NCBI RefSeq assembly: GCF_004912145.1
Contig: NZ_STGT01000004.1
Location: 62,001-126,000 of the forward strand
Source: Peteryoungia rhizophila
GTDB lineage: Bacteria > Pseudomonadota > Alphaproteobacteria > Rhizobiales > Rhizobiaceae
Length of the DNA stretch: 64,000 nt
Direction of reading: 5' to 3'
The notes beneath the pieces were generated by a model, which had not been told where the DNA came from, searched no databases, and saw only the letters and a program-made list of their open reading frames with translations. How positions within the stretch are numbered: position 1 is the first letter of the stretch; every line of letters begins with the position of its first letter. Position numbers and translations under genes: made by a program. This document shows, piece by piece, positions 17,529-25,951 of the stretch.

Positions 17529-18310
17529 CACGGCCCCATTCCAGCCTGTACCCTCGAAGTAGTCCATGTCTCCTATTGGCGCGAGAGAGACCACCGGCTG
17601 TCGCCGATGGTCAAGAAACTAAAGCTCAATTTGCTCCGCAATTCTGAGCGCATCGTTTATCTCGACGCCCAGGTATCGGACGGTGCTTTCGAGCTTCGTA
17701 TGACCGAGCAAAATCTGGACCGCCCGAAGATTGCCGGTCTTCATGTAAATCTGGGCTGCCTTGGTTCTCCTCATGGAGTGGGTCCCGTAGGCATTGGTGT
17801 CGAGCCCGATTAATGTGACCCAACGGTTGACAATCCGAGCATACTGCCTCGTCGACAGATGGTTCGACGTGTTCCGATTGCTCGGGAACAGATAGCTGCT
17901 GCCATTTTTCCGAACAAACGGGAGCCAGGCCGCAAGCGCAATCTTGGTCTGTTCGGTGACCTCGAACTGCACGGGCCGCTTCGTCTTCTTTTGGATGATG
18001 GTGGCCCGATCTCGGATCGAACTACCGGACCATAAATCCTCAACCTTCAACTTGACGAGGTCACAAGCGCGAAGCTTGCTGTCAATGGCGAGGTTGAAGA
18101 GCGCCAGTTCCCGGACCGCGCCGCTCATCTCCAGTCGAACGCGGATCGACCATACGTTCTTCGGCTGCAGTGGGCGCTTCTGGCCTACCAGAATTCCTTT
18201 GTTCCACGGATATCGATTACGCAGTACGGCGGTGTCCATGCCAAAGCCTCCGCCACACCTCCCACCGCGTCGCCTACGTCAGGCAGTCGGATCATAGCAC
18301 GCTTTGTCGC
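17529..18310 (-). mobile_element. tyrosine recombinase element, copy 1 (least decayed)
   Basis: About 780 bases shared with copies 2 and 3. The left edge begins near CACGGCCCCATTCCA (also at 24328); the right edge passes a block also present at the end of copy 3 and reaches GATCATAGCACG. The left part includes ATGTCTCCTATTGGCGCGA (17566), a motif dispersed in this window. No terminal inverted repeat or target duplication was recognised, so the edges are set only by where the copies stop matching. Confidence 0.6.
17619..18239 (-). CDS. short tyrosine-type recombinase/integrase, copy 1
   Basis: 206 residues, comprising only the catalytic domain of the phage-integrase family, without the usual N-terminal arm/SAM-like domain. 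Catalytic positions are readable: Arg57 (SKLRACDL), Lys in the beta-hairpin KKTKR (85-89), His154 and Arg157 in THSMRRT, His180 in LLGHTKLE, and Tyr189 in VRYLG. Such short recombinases are common in rhizobia as repeated genes. This copy keeps all catalytic residues and may be active. A mazEF-type pair lies upstream and the MBL gene downstream. Two degraded relatives occur at 24430 and 30800. Confidence 0.85.
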   Translation of the reverse strand: MDTAVLRNRYPWNKGILVGQKRPLQPKNVWSIRVRLEMSGAVRELALFNLAIDSKLRACDLVKLKVEDLWSGSSIRDRATIIQKKTKRPVQFEVTEQTKIALAAWLPFVRKNGSSYLFPSNRNTSNHLSTRQYARIVNRWVTLIGLDTNAYGTHSMRRTKAAQIYMKTGNLRAVQILLGHTKLESTVRYLGVEINDALRIAEQIEL

Positions 18311-18332
18311 TGTGCGGCTCATTGCGGTCATC
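18290..18332 (+). repeat. 43-bp dispersed motif, copy B
   Basis: Partner of 13066-13108. It spans the right limit of recombinase copy 1. Copy 3 has a weaker version of the first 20 bases near 31476-31495. Confidence 0.45.
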
Positions 18333-18453
18333 CCGCTCTCGACGAAATGGCAGCGAAAATCCTGACATTCGCGCTGTTAGTAACCAGAGCCGAAATCATT
18401 AGGTAGCGCGCAACCAATGTGATAGGTTAGCACGCGACCAGGTGGAGAATGCT

Positions 18454-18678
18454 ATGCCGAGACCCAAGAGCGCCGATGACGGCCTGACCAAATTTCAACG
18501 ATACCGGCAACAGCAGCAGCACCGGGGCATGAAGCAACTGCGCATTTGGGTGCCGGATCCTCACAGGCCCGATTTTGCTGCAGAAGCCAAGCGGCAAGGT
18601 CTGCTCTTGCGCGGCCGTCCCGAGGAAGCCGAAGCACTGGATTTCATCGCGGCTGCTATTGAATGGCCAGAGCCGTGA
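18454..18678 (+). CDS. MazE-type antitoxin (DUF3018-like)
   Basis: 74 residues from ATG 18454, with GGTGGAG seven bases upstream. MPRPKSADDGLTKFQRYRQQ followed by KQLRIWVPDPHRPDFAAEAKRQ is the typical antitoxin MazE/DUF3018 family sequence. The C-terminal half is acidic and probably wraps the toxin. It overlaps the downstream toxin by 16 bases, the usual antitoxin-first order. Such antitoxins repress their own promoter; the region before the start (18420-18453) is the likely operator. Confidence 0.85.
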   Translation: MPRPKSADDGLTKFQRYRQQQQHRGMKQLRIWVPDPHRPDFAAEAKRQGLLLRGRPEEAEALDFIAAAIEWPEP

Positions 18679-19001
18679 AAAGAGGTGATCTCGTCACGGT
18701 TTCCGCGCAGGGCGATTATGGAAAACCACGCCCGGCGATCATCATTCAATCTGATTTTCTCAATGCGGCAGACAGCGTGCTGGTCGTTTTGCTCACCAGC
18801 ACGATCGCTGATGCCCCGCTTTACCGGCTCACTGTCGAGCCAACGGCGGGGAACGGTCTCAAGGTGATTTCACAGGTCATGGTGGATAAGGTTATGGCCT
18901 ATCCACGCGCCAAATGCGGCCCGGTGATCGGTCATCTTTCCGGGGCCAATATGCTGGCCCTCAACAACATGCTTTCGGTGATGATAGGCTTGGCTGACTG
19001 A
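18663..19001 (+). CDS. MazF/PemK family endoribonuclease toxin
   Basis: 112 residues with the PemK/MazF fold: VKRGDLVTVSAQGDYGKPRPAIIIQSD at the start (key parts RGDLV and GKPRPAII), VVLLTSTIADAPLYRLTVEP in the middle, and SQVMVDKVMAYPRAKCG near the end. Arg in KPRPA and Thr/Ser in LLTS match the RNA-cleavage site of the family. It overlaps the antitoxin gene. The pair sits next to recombinase copy 1, which suggests it came with mobile DNA. The cleavage sequence cannot be predicted from this. Confidence 0.88.
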   Translation: MARAVKRGDLVTVSAQGDYGKPRPAIIIQSDFLNAADSVLVVLLTSTIADAPLYRLTVEPTAGNGLKVISQVMVDKVMAYPRAKCGPVIGHLSGANMLALNNMLSVMIGLAD

Positions 19002-19094
19002 CGGCAATATTTCTCGCACAAAACACCTCGCCCCTGAAGTCCCAACAATGCCTTGGATGTGCCGAAGCAAAACACCGACGCCTCTTTCGGCGGA

Positions 19095-20423
19095 CTATGT
19101 TTTTGAATTGGCGACCGATGAAGCAGGACCCTGCAGTCCAGGCGGAGGTACAGCCTCGTCTGCATCAGGGTCCCGCCCTTGGCTGCTGTCGAGCACGCGC
19201 ATGATGGGAGTGACTGTCAAGCCGTGCAGGAGCACGGATAACAGCACCACCAGTCCAACAATGGCCCAAAGGCGTTCACCGCCTTCAACGGGCATGTGAT
19301 TCAGGCCGTAGGCGAGATAGTAAAAGGAGCCCACGCCACGGATGCCGAAAAAGGCCAGCGTCAGTTTTTCCCTCCATGCCGCTTTGAAGCCGAGCAAGCC
19401 GATGAACCCGGTTAGCGGTCGGACGACGAGGAGGATGACAATCGCCGCGACGATATCCATAAAACGAAGGGGTGTCAGAAGACCATTCACCAATGCTCCT
19501 CCGAAGAGCACCAGCAAGATCATCATGGCAAGGCGCTCGACCTGCTCTGTAACGTCGTGCATCTCACGATGAAAGTCGTGTTCTCGATGAGCGTGGCGAA
19601 GCGTAAGCGCGGTGATGAACACAGCCAGGAAGCCGTAGCACTCGATCAATTCGGTGAGGCCGTAGGAAACGAACGTAGCAGCAATGGCAATGAGGCCATC
19701 CCCGGTCTGCGCAAGCTTGGTATCGGCGGGCATGTGGAAGGTGAGCCAGCCGAAGAGACGGCCGATCAGCCAGCCGCCCACCACCCCGGCACCAACTTCC
19801 CATAGAACACTGTGCATCAGCCACTTGCCGAGCCATGGCTCGCCGCTTGCCGCGGCCAGACCGAGTATGATGGCGAGGTTCACAAATGGAAATGCCAACC
19901 CATCGTTAAGCCCCGCCTCTGATGTGAGGCCGAAGCGAACCTCATCTTCTTGACCGGTCTTCGGCGGCCCGACCTGAATATCAGCTGCAAGGACAGGATC
20001 AGTCGGCGCTAAACTTGCCCCAAGCAGCAGGGCAACCACCCAGGGAAGCCCCAAGCCCCACACACCCACCATCGTGATGGCGGCGATGCTGAGAGGCATG
20101 GTGATGACGAGAAGTCGCCAGGTCACGCCCCATCGCCGCCAACTGAAAACACGGTCCAGCTTGAGGCCCGTACCCATCAAGGCAATGATAACGACGAACT
20201 CGGTGAAGCGCTCGGTGAATTCCGGGTAGGTCATCGGCAGGGGCTGGTCCGACACCTGCGGGATTAAAAACAGCGCTGCGCCCAACGCAATGCAGACGAT
20301 GGGCAATGAAAGCGGGAGGCGCCTCAGAGCCAAAGGCAACCAAGCGACAAGGGCTATCAAGATGCCAAGCCCCGTCAGCACCAAAATGTAAGGGTCGGGG
20401 GACCACTCGCTAAGATTGACCAT
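19095..20423 (-). CDS. CPA1 family Na+/H+ (cation:proton) antiporter
   Basis: 442 residues, with about 12 hydrophobic segments starting at residue 12. The CPA1 ion-binding motif appears as LLGASLAPTDPVLAADIQVG, followed by FGLTSEAGLNDGLAFPFV; both are typical NhaP/NHE signatures with acidic ion-binding residues. It exchanges cytoplasmic sodium or potassium for protons in the inner membrane. The C-terminal tail is short and soluble (DSSQGRDPDADEAVPPP). It is convergent with mazF and divergent from the FecR-domain gene. No dedicated regulator is adjacent. Confidence 0.92.
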   Translation of the reverse strand: MVNLSEWSPDPYILVLTGLGILIALVAWLPLALRRLPLSLPIVCIALGAALFLIPQVSDQPLPMTYPEFTERFTEFVVIIALMGTGLKLDRVFSWRRWGVTWRLLVITMPLSIAAITMVGVWGLGLPWVVALLLGASLAPTDPVLAADIQVGPPKTGQEDEVRFGLTSEAGLNDGLAFPFVNLAIILGLAAASGEPWLGKWLMHSVLWEVGAGVVGGWLIGRLFGWLTFHMPADTKLAQTGDGLIAIAATFVSYGLTELIECYGFLAVFITALTLRHAHREHDFHREMHDVTEQVERLAMMILLVLFGGALVNGLLTPLRFMDIVAAIVILLVVRPLTGFIGLLGFKAAWREKLTLAFFGIRGVGSFYYLAYGLNHMPVEGGERLWAIVGLVVLLSVLLHGLTVTPIMRVLDSSQGRDPDADEAVPPPGLQGPASSVANSKT

Positions 20424-20768
20424 CTCAGCTCAACGAGAACGAGCTGATTTTGATCCCGTGTCCTTAAGCTTCTTTCTCCTATTGCGTCGGCGCTATGGGA
20501 CGAGTCTGAGCCACTTGCGTAAGACATGCTCGTCACTATGAAGATCACCCGACGCCTGCGCCACAGTGCTCCCACGCACCTGGACCAACTTCCTTGCTCA
20601 GGTTTGCCCTCGCGGCTGAACTTCATTCACGCGCTCAAGTTTCATTGGAAAAACCTTAACTCGGTGCCCAAGAAACTGGCACCAGGCCAGTTTGATAAAT
20701 GCTAACCAATTGCTTGAGAGAAATCTTAAGGAGGGCGTGCGCAATTTAGCGGTTGAAGGAGTACTCGC
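20424..20768. promoter_or_regulatory. divergent intergenic region, antiporter / FecR-domain gene
   Basis: 345 bases with no gene. GAAGGAG just before 20769 is the ribosome site of the FecR-domain gene. No palindrome or sigma-factor box was convincing. Confidence 0.4.
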
Positions 20769-21770
20769 ATGCGCACCATCTTTTCGGCTTTGATCTGTCT
20801 ATTCATCGCCTGCCTTTCGGCGACCCCGGCGGCGGCAGATGGGGTATGGACGGTAGCAAGGGCAACGGATCAGGTCCGCTATACCCTTGACAATGAGACC
20901 TGGTTGGCTCTTCGCAAGGGTATGGTAGTCCCTAACAAAGCCTGGATTTCGACAGGAGCGCGTGGGCGCTTGCAGTTGATGCGTGGAACCGAGAGTATTG
21001 CCTTTCACCCCAATACACTGGCCTCAGTCGTGACTCGGGGTACGGATCAGAATCGCAAAACCGAGGTTAACCAGCAGGTCGGGGAAATCGTTCTTGAAAT
21101 AGAAAAACGCCAGAAGCCACACACGACCGTCCAGACGCCTTTCCTGGCTGCTGTTGTCAAGGGCACACAGTTTACCGTTACAGTTGGTGAAGCCAGCGCA
21201 TCCGTTGCAGTCGATCAGGGCGTGGTAGAGGTAACGGGCTTCAAGGCCAGCGAACGGAGCAATTTGACGGCTGGGCAGACTGCTGCAGTTACCAAAACCG
21301 GAATGACAGTCGAAAGTAGCACACAGCAGCCTGCCGTTAGGCGCGCCGTATTTTCACTTCAATCGATCAAAGCCAGCTTTGCCTTTCGCGATGCGCCTGC
21401 CGTGGATACCACGTCAAATGTGGCGAGGGCGGCACAGGCGATCGATAAAGCAATCAGCAAAAAAGTCGAGGCTGCGAAAAACGGCCATCAGGCTAAGAGT
21501 GAGCGCGACGCCGATGCTGGAAAAGAGACCAGCAGCGCCGCTGGTAAGGGCAACGGCAACTCCGGTGGTAAGGGCAACGGGAACTCGGGCGGCAACGGCA
21601 ACGGGAACTCCGGTGGCAACGGCAACGGGAACTCCGGTAGCAACGGCAGTGGCAACTCGGGCGGGAACGGCAACGGCAATGGGAACTCCGGTGGCAATGG
21701 CAACGGGAACTCCGGTGGCAATGGCAACGGTAACTCGGGCGGAAATGGCAAAGGGCGGTCGGGCGGCTAG
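20769..21770 (+). CDS. exported FecR-domain protein with Gly/Asn-rich repeat tail
   Basis: 333 residues. It has a Sec signal peptide (MRTIFSALICLFIACLSATPAAA), then a FecR domain about residues 45-175 (GMVVPNKAWISTGARGRLQLMRG and FLAAVVKGTQFTVTVGEASASVAVDQGVVEV, cited in part). A variable linker follows. From about residue 258 to the end it is a low-complexity tail built on GNGNSGGN. FecR domains of this free, periplasmic type are not sigma regulators; they often accompany CHASE-type sensor enzymes. A CHASE4-GGDEF-EAL protein follows 262 bases downstream. The partnership is inferred from position. The tail may be surface- or polysaccharide-associated. Confidence 0.85.
   Translation: MRTIFSALICLFIACLSATPAAADGVWTVARATDQVRYTLDNETWLALRKGMVVPNKAWISTGARGRLQLMRGTESIAFHPNTLASVVTRGTDQNRKTEVNQQVGEIVLEIEKRQKPHTTVQTPFLAAVVKGTQFTVTVGEASASVAVDQGVVEVTGFKASERSNLTAGQTAAVTKTGMTVESSTQQPAVRRAVFSLQSIKASFAFRDAPAVDTTSNVARAAQAIDKAISKKVEAAKNGHQAKSERDADAGKETSSAAGKGNGNSGGKGNGNSGGNGNGNSGGNGNGNSGSNGSGNSGGNGNGNGNSGGNGNGNSGGNGNGNSGGNGKGRSGG
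21537..21766 (+). repeat. in-frame tandem repeat encoding GNGNSGGN
   Basis: About nine imperfect units of 18-24 bases, each a variant of GGCAACGGGAACTCCGGT. The repeat forms the C-terminus of the FecR-domain protein. Number and length of units are prone to slippage. Confidence 0.85.
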
Positions 21771-22032
21771 CCATGCTGCCGACAAAGGGCGTTATCCGAG
21801 CTCGAATGCTGCAGTTTTGTTACGCCCCCTGACTGATGTCTGGACACTTGGCTCGATTTGTCCCGCAGAGTTGTCTCCCCATCCGCAGCTCGAAGAGCCG
21901 TATCGTCTGCCGGCCTTTGAAGGTGGCGTTTGACGTTAGCAAATGACCACAGTGCGAAAACCAATGTATTCAGTTCCCGAGAAATTCAGCAGATGCAAAT
22001 AGACGGGATGGCATCGTGTCTGTGAGTTCCGT

Positions 22033-24219
22033 ATGAAACAAGTTTTTAGACAGAAGCCATTTCTCGTCCTGGGGCTCCCCATGGCGGTAACAGCGCTGAC
22101 GATCGGCTTGCTGTTTGGTGCGTTATTCCTGTCTGCAGCGAAGTCAGATCAAGCCGCAATTCAGCGTCAGCGGGGTCTTTTGAACCTTGTGGTGGGGAAT
22201 CTGGAAGAAGAGGTGGCCCACAACCAAGAGAGTGCAACTGTCTGGGATGACGCCGTCGTGGAGGTCCGCCAGCGAAACAGCGAGTGGATGGCGTCCAATC
22301 TCGGTGAGTGGATGCATAGCTATTTCCGGCACGATGCGGCGCTGATTCTCGATGCGAGCGATGGCTTCGTCTACGAATTCATTGCTGAACCTTCCACATC
22401 AGCGTCAGGCGCGGAGATTGCGAAGCTGGCGAGACCCTTGGTGGAAAGGCTCCAGCAGCGGCTTGCCGCGGGCGAAACTGCGACCGGCACGACCATATTG
22501 TCGATCGGCGAGAGCGATCTTCTCGACCTCAACGGCCGTGCCGCAATCGTAAGTGTGAAGCCGATCGTCTCCGACACCGGAGAGATCGAGCAGGCACCGG
22601 GAACAGAGAACCTCCATATCGCCGTGCGCTATCTAGACGGCGTGTTGCTGTCCGAATTGGGGCGGAATTATCAATTCCAAGACCTCGCCTTCACTCGTTC
22701 CTCAACTCTCGCTGCCGATGTTTCCCGTGTCCCTCTGCGAGCCAAATCCGGTGAGCTGATAGGCTATTTCCAATGGCAGCCTTTCACTCCCGGAGCGAGC
22801 GTCATCAAGTCTGTCTATCCAGTGATCCTGCTTGTAGGGGGCTCGGCCCTTCTTCTGATGAGCTTCCTGGGCCATGCGATCTGGCGGCGCTCGCAAAGCT
22901 TGGATGAAAGCCAACAGGACCTCAGGCAATTGGCCATGCATGATCCGCTGACGGGACTTGCTAACCGAACGACGTTTCACGCTGCCCTTTCTGAGCGTCT
23001 TGAAAAGGCGACGGTTAAAAACAACGTCGCCGTGATGTTCGTGGATTTGGATCATTTCAAGGAGGTCAATGATACCTTCGGACATCCCGTCGGAGACATC
23101 CTCATAAAAGAGGTGGCAAACCGGTTGCTCGAACTCGGATCCTCGGCGCTTGTATCCCGGATCGGCGGGGATGAGTTCACGCTTATTCAAGAGGCCGGAG
23201 ATCCTGCGGATGTCGAACGGCTCGCCGAAGAGATTATAGCCCTGCTCCGCCTGCCCTTCCAAATCGACGGCAGACTGATAACGATCGGCGCAAGCATTGG
23301 ACTTTCGTTCTCGGCACCCGGGCTTGAGGCGAGCGAAATCACGAGGCGTGCCGATATTGCACTGTACCATGCCAAGGCGGCGGGTAGGAATACTTTTGCG
23401 GTATTCGGCAACCACATGGAAGAGGTCTTGCGTCGCAGACGCGCCTTGGAGAGCGACCTGGCCGCCGCACTCGAGACAGGCACCCAGCTCGCGGTTCACT
23501 TCCAGCCGGTGTACTCGGCACAAAATGGGCGGGTATCGTCAATGGAAGCACTCTGCCGCTGGACGCATCCCACGTTCGGTGAAATCTCGCCCGACGTGTT
23601 CGTTCCGATTGCCGAGGAATGCGGGCTGATTCAGAAACTGGGTCTGTACGTGCTTGAGGAAGCGTGCAGCCTGCTATCGGAGGTCCCCGATGGCGACTTG
23701 GGCATGTCAGTCAACGCCTCTGCGGTAGAACTCATGTCTTCCGGCTACGCATTGCGGGTCCTGACGATGCTGGCAAAGTATGGACTTCAGCCGACCCGGC
23801 TCGAGATAGAGATTACCGAAAGCGTTGCGACAGACACCAACGGCAAAGCAGCGGCGGCGATCCGGGACTTGAGAATGGCGGGTGTAAGGTTTGCCGTTGA
23901 TGACTTTGGGAAGGGTAATTCGTCGTTTGGGCAGCTTCTCAAGCTAGATGTGGATCGGATCAAGATCGACAAGATGTTCGTTGACCAAATCCATCAAGGT
24001 GGGGGCATGCCGCTGATCGAAGCCATCGTGCAGATGGCACGCCATAAGGGGCTGAAGACCACGGCGGAAGGGATCGAGACCGCCGACCAACGTTTAGCGC
24101 TCACCTCGCTGGGATGCGATCACCTGCAGGGCTTCGAACTCTCAAAGCCGCTGAGCCGGGTGAGCACGATTCAGTTGATGTCTGAGCAGGATAGTCGAAT
24201 GGAGCACACGGTTCTGTGA
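22033..24219 (+). CDS. CHASE4-GGDEF-EAL cyclic-di-GMP turnover protein
   Basis: 728 residues. Membrane segment about 13-37, then a periplasmic CHASE4 sensor (ESATVWDDAVVEV is its typical motif), a second membrane segment about 258-282, a GGDEF domain with intact GGDEF at 378-382, and an EAL domain with EAL at 505-507. Phosphodiesterase residues appear retained (AVDDFGKGNSSF, DRIKIDKMFV, AEGIET). Both catalytic sites look intact, so synthesis and hydrolysis of cyclic di-GMP are both possible. It lies downstream of the exported FecR-domain gene, suggesting that the periplasmic sensor and the FecR protein could work together. The ligand is unknown. Confidence 0.92.
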   Translation: MKQVFRQKPFLVLGLPMAVTALTIGLLFGALFLSAAKSDQAAIQRQRGLLNLVVGNLEEEVAHNQESATVWDDAVVEVRQRNSEWMASNLGEWMHSYFRHDAALILDASDGFVYEFIAEPSTSASGAEIAKLARPLVERLQQRLAAGETATGTTILSIGESDLLDLNGRAAIVSVKPIVSDTGEIEQAPGTENLHIAVRYLDGVLLSELGRNYQFQDLAFTRSSTLAADVSRVPLRAKSGELIGYFQWQPFTPGASVIKSVYPVILLVGGSALLLMSFLGHAIWRRSQSLDESQQDLRQLAMHDPLTGLANRTTFHAALSERLEKATVKNNVAVMFVDLDHFKEVNDTFGHPVGDILIKEVANRLLELGSSALVSRIGGDEFTLIQEAGDPADVERLAEEIIALLRLPFQIDGRLITIGASIGLSFSAPGLEASEITRRADIALYHAKAAGRNTFAVFGNHMEEVLRRRRALESDLAAALETGTQLAVHFQPVYSAQNGRVSSMEALCRWTHPTFGEISPDVFVPIAEECGLIQKLGLYVLEEACSLLSEVPDGDLGMSVNASAVELMSSGYALRVLTMLAKYGLQPTRLEIEITESVATDTNGKAAAAIRDLRMAGVRFAVDDFGKGNSSFGQLLKLDVDRIKIDKMFVDQIHQGGGMPLIEAIVQMARHKGLKTTAEGIETADQRLALTSLGCDHLQGFELSKPLSRVSTIQLMSEQDSRMEHTVL

Positions 24220-24327
24220 CGCCGACAGGAAGGTGCTGGAGCGCTTCCTGGCCTCCGACAGTGACACTGAGCAAGGGTTAGTCTGCTACCGGCGTCCACG
24301 CGACAGCACCGGACAGGACAGACCGCC

Positions 24328-24990
24328 CACGGCCCCATTCCAACCTCGAACCTCGAAACAATTCATGTCTCCTATTGGCGCGAGCGAGACCACCGGCTGT
24401 CGCCGATGGTCAAGAACCTAAAGCTCAATTTACTCCGCGATTCTCAACGCGTCGTCTATCTCGACGCCGAGGTATCTGACCGTGCTTTCGAGCTTCGTGT
24501 GACCGAGCAGAATCTGGACCGCACGTAGATTGCCCGTCATTTTATAAATCTGTGCTGCCTTGGTTCTTCTCATAGAGAGCGTGCCATATGCGCTGGCATC
24601 GAGCCCGATTGACGCGACCCATCGTTGGACAATCCGAGCATACTGCCTTGTCGGGAGATGCTGCGACGTCTTCCGATTGCTCGGAAACAGATAGCTGCTA
24701 CCGTTCCTTCGATTAAAGGGAAGCCACGCCGCGAGCGCAATCTTGGTCTGTTCGGTGACCTCGAACTGCACGGGCCGCTTCGTCTTCTTCTGGACGATAG
24801 TGGCTCGATCGCGGATTGAACTACCGGACCACAAGTCCTCGACCTTCAGCTTGACCAGGTCACAAGCGCGAAGCTTGCTGTCGATGGCGAGATTAAAGAG
24901 CGCAAGTTCTCGGATCACGCCGCTCATCTCCAATCGAACGCGGATCGACCACACGTTCTTCGGCTGCAGTGGGCACTTCTGGCCCACCAG
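24328..24990 (-). mobile_element. tyrosine recombinase element, copy 2 (truncated)
   Basis: Shares its left edge with copy 1 (CACGGCCCCATTCCA, then ATGTCTCCTATTGGCGCGAGCG). Similarity stops near 24990, within the recombinase gene, so the right ~170 bases of the element are missing. Confidence 0.6.
24430..24987 (-). pseudogene. tyrosine recombinase, copy 2, decayed
   Basis: About 185 codons aligned to copy 1 at high identity. Three changes argue against activity. The first ~18 residues of copy 1 are replaced by unrelated sequence. The catalytic His of the HxxR motif is Leu (YGTLSMRRT in place of YGTHSMRRT). A CAA codon near the end is now TAA, removing the last four residues. Arg57-, LLGHTKLE- and VRYLG-equivalents remain. 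A GTG at 24987 could start translation, but no ribosome site is seen. Called a pseudogene with moderate certainty. Confidence 0.7.
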
Positions 24991-25376
24991 TCTTTTCGAT
25001 GCAGAAAGAGCTTCTGATCACATTCGACGCAGTTAAATGCTTTGACAATAAGACGATGGTTCTCTGGGCAAAGCCCCGTTCGAACCGCGTCTTGTCAGAC
25101 ATACACCGCAGACTACACGGTCACTTTGAGCCGCTGAGCTGTCACGAACGTTACCGCATTGGTCGCTGATTTCCTCACTGCTCCCTCGCGACTAGGGTGC
25201 CACAGTCTGCCAAACCAGCAGCAATCCAGTGGGCGGAAAGCCGAAGGCAAAGGTTCACCGTCAAATTTGACGTAGCAGATTTTGTCCAGTTTCCGCCGGT
25301 CGTGGTGCAACAAGAACTGCGATTGCGTTGAATGTCTGCTGCTGGCGCAAACAAGAACCGGTTTAACGGAATCGTC
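24991..25376. other. intergenic stretch without recognisable gene
   Basis: About 390 bases between the broken end of recombinase copy 2 and the GAF gene. Short frames in all directions have no family resemblance. Nothing else is seen. Confidence 0.4.
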
Positions 25377-25862
25377 TCAAGGGAGTGCAGATAATGTCCC
25401 GTGAGCCATCAACTGTATATCAACGAGGCTGGCGAGTTTAGTCAGCTTGGCAAGCTCACTTACCGTCGCCTGTAGGGGCTCGCGTCCGATGACACAGAGC
25501 GCACCCACGCCATTCGTAAGCTTTATGCCTGCATAGAATCGAATACGGGGGCCGGATGTGACGAGGGGATTTTTCTGAAACCGGCTGTCCTTGGTTGCGT
25601 CCTCCACCACCATCAGATTTGGATTCTCGATCGTGTAGGCACAGAATGACTGACTGCGTGGTGTTTCCCTGGTGTCGAGACCAACGATTGTCTTGAACCA
25701 TTGGCGATCTCGATCAATGAGGCTGACAGCTGCGATGCTGGCCCCTGGAAACAAGGTCAGTGCCTGTTCTGCAAGCTCGCGAAACTTGCGGTCCTCAGGG
25801 GTGTCCAGTATCCCCAGCTCCTGGACTCGCTTCAGTCTCTGCGCTTCCTGATCTGCGTCCAT
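25377..25862 (-). CDS. GAF-domain protein
   Basis: 161 residues from the ATG at 25862 (AAAGGACGAAGAGA upstream); an extended frame to 25955 runs into the chemoreceptor gene. The start DADQEAQRLKRVQELGILDTPED is typical of a group of cytosolic GAF proteins. ASIAAVSLIDRDRQWFKTIVGL and SQSFCAYTI, VVEDATKDSRF and GIKLTNGVGALCVIGR follow the GAF fold. No output domain is attached, so it probably signals to a partner. It lies 89 bases downstream of a chemoreceptor on the same strand and may act in the same pathway. Confidence 0.85.
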   Translation of the reverse strand: MDADQEAQRLKRVQELGILDTPEDRKFRELAEQALTLFPGASIAAVSLIDRDRQWFKTIVGLDTRETPRSQSFCAYTIENPNLMVVEDATKDSRFQKNPLVTSGPRIRFYAGIKLTNGVGALCVIGREPLQATVSELAKLTKLASLVDIQLMAHGTLSALP

Positions 25863-25951
25863 TCTCTTCGTCCTTTCATACGCTCTATCAAGTCGCGGCT
25901 CGATTTTTCGAGGCAAAAGCCGCTGTGCAAACTGAAGTGATACGGCCGAAT

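Noticed and set aside
17414..17647. 77-codon plus-strand frame
   Set aside because: Spans the left edge of recombinase copy 1 and reads through the dispersed motif.
21537..21766. possible CRISPR array
   Set aside because: The units are contiguous, in frame and without spacers.
21488..21785. proline/leucine- and Ala/Val-rich frames on the minus strand
   Set aside because: They are read-outs of the tandem repeat in the FecR-domain gene.
24233..24421. 62-codon plus-strand frame ending in a SKQFMSPIGA peptide
   Set aside because: The same peptide arises at 56715 from the same DNA motif; it is a repeat, not a protein.
25010..25100. right half of recombinase copy 2
   Set aside because: No match to the right parts of copies 1 or 3 was found beyond 24990.
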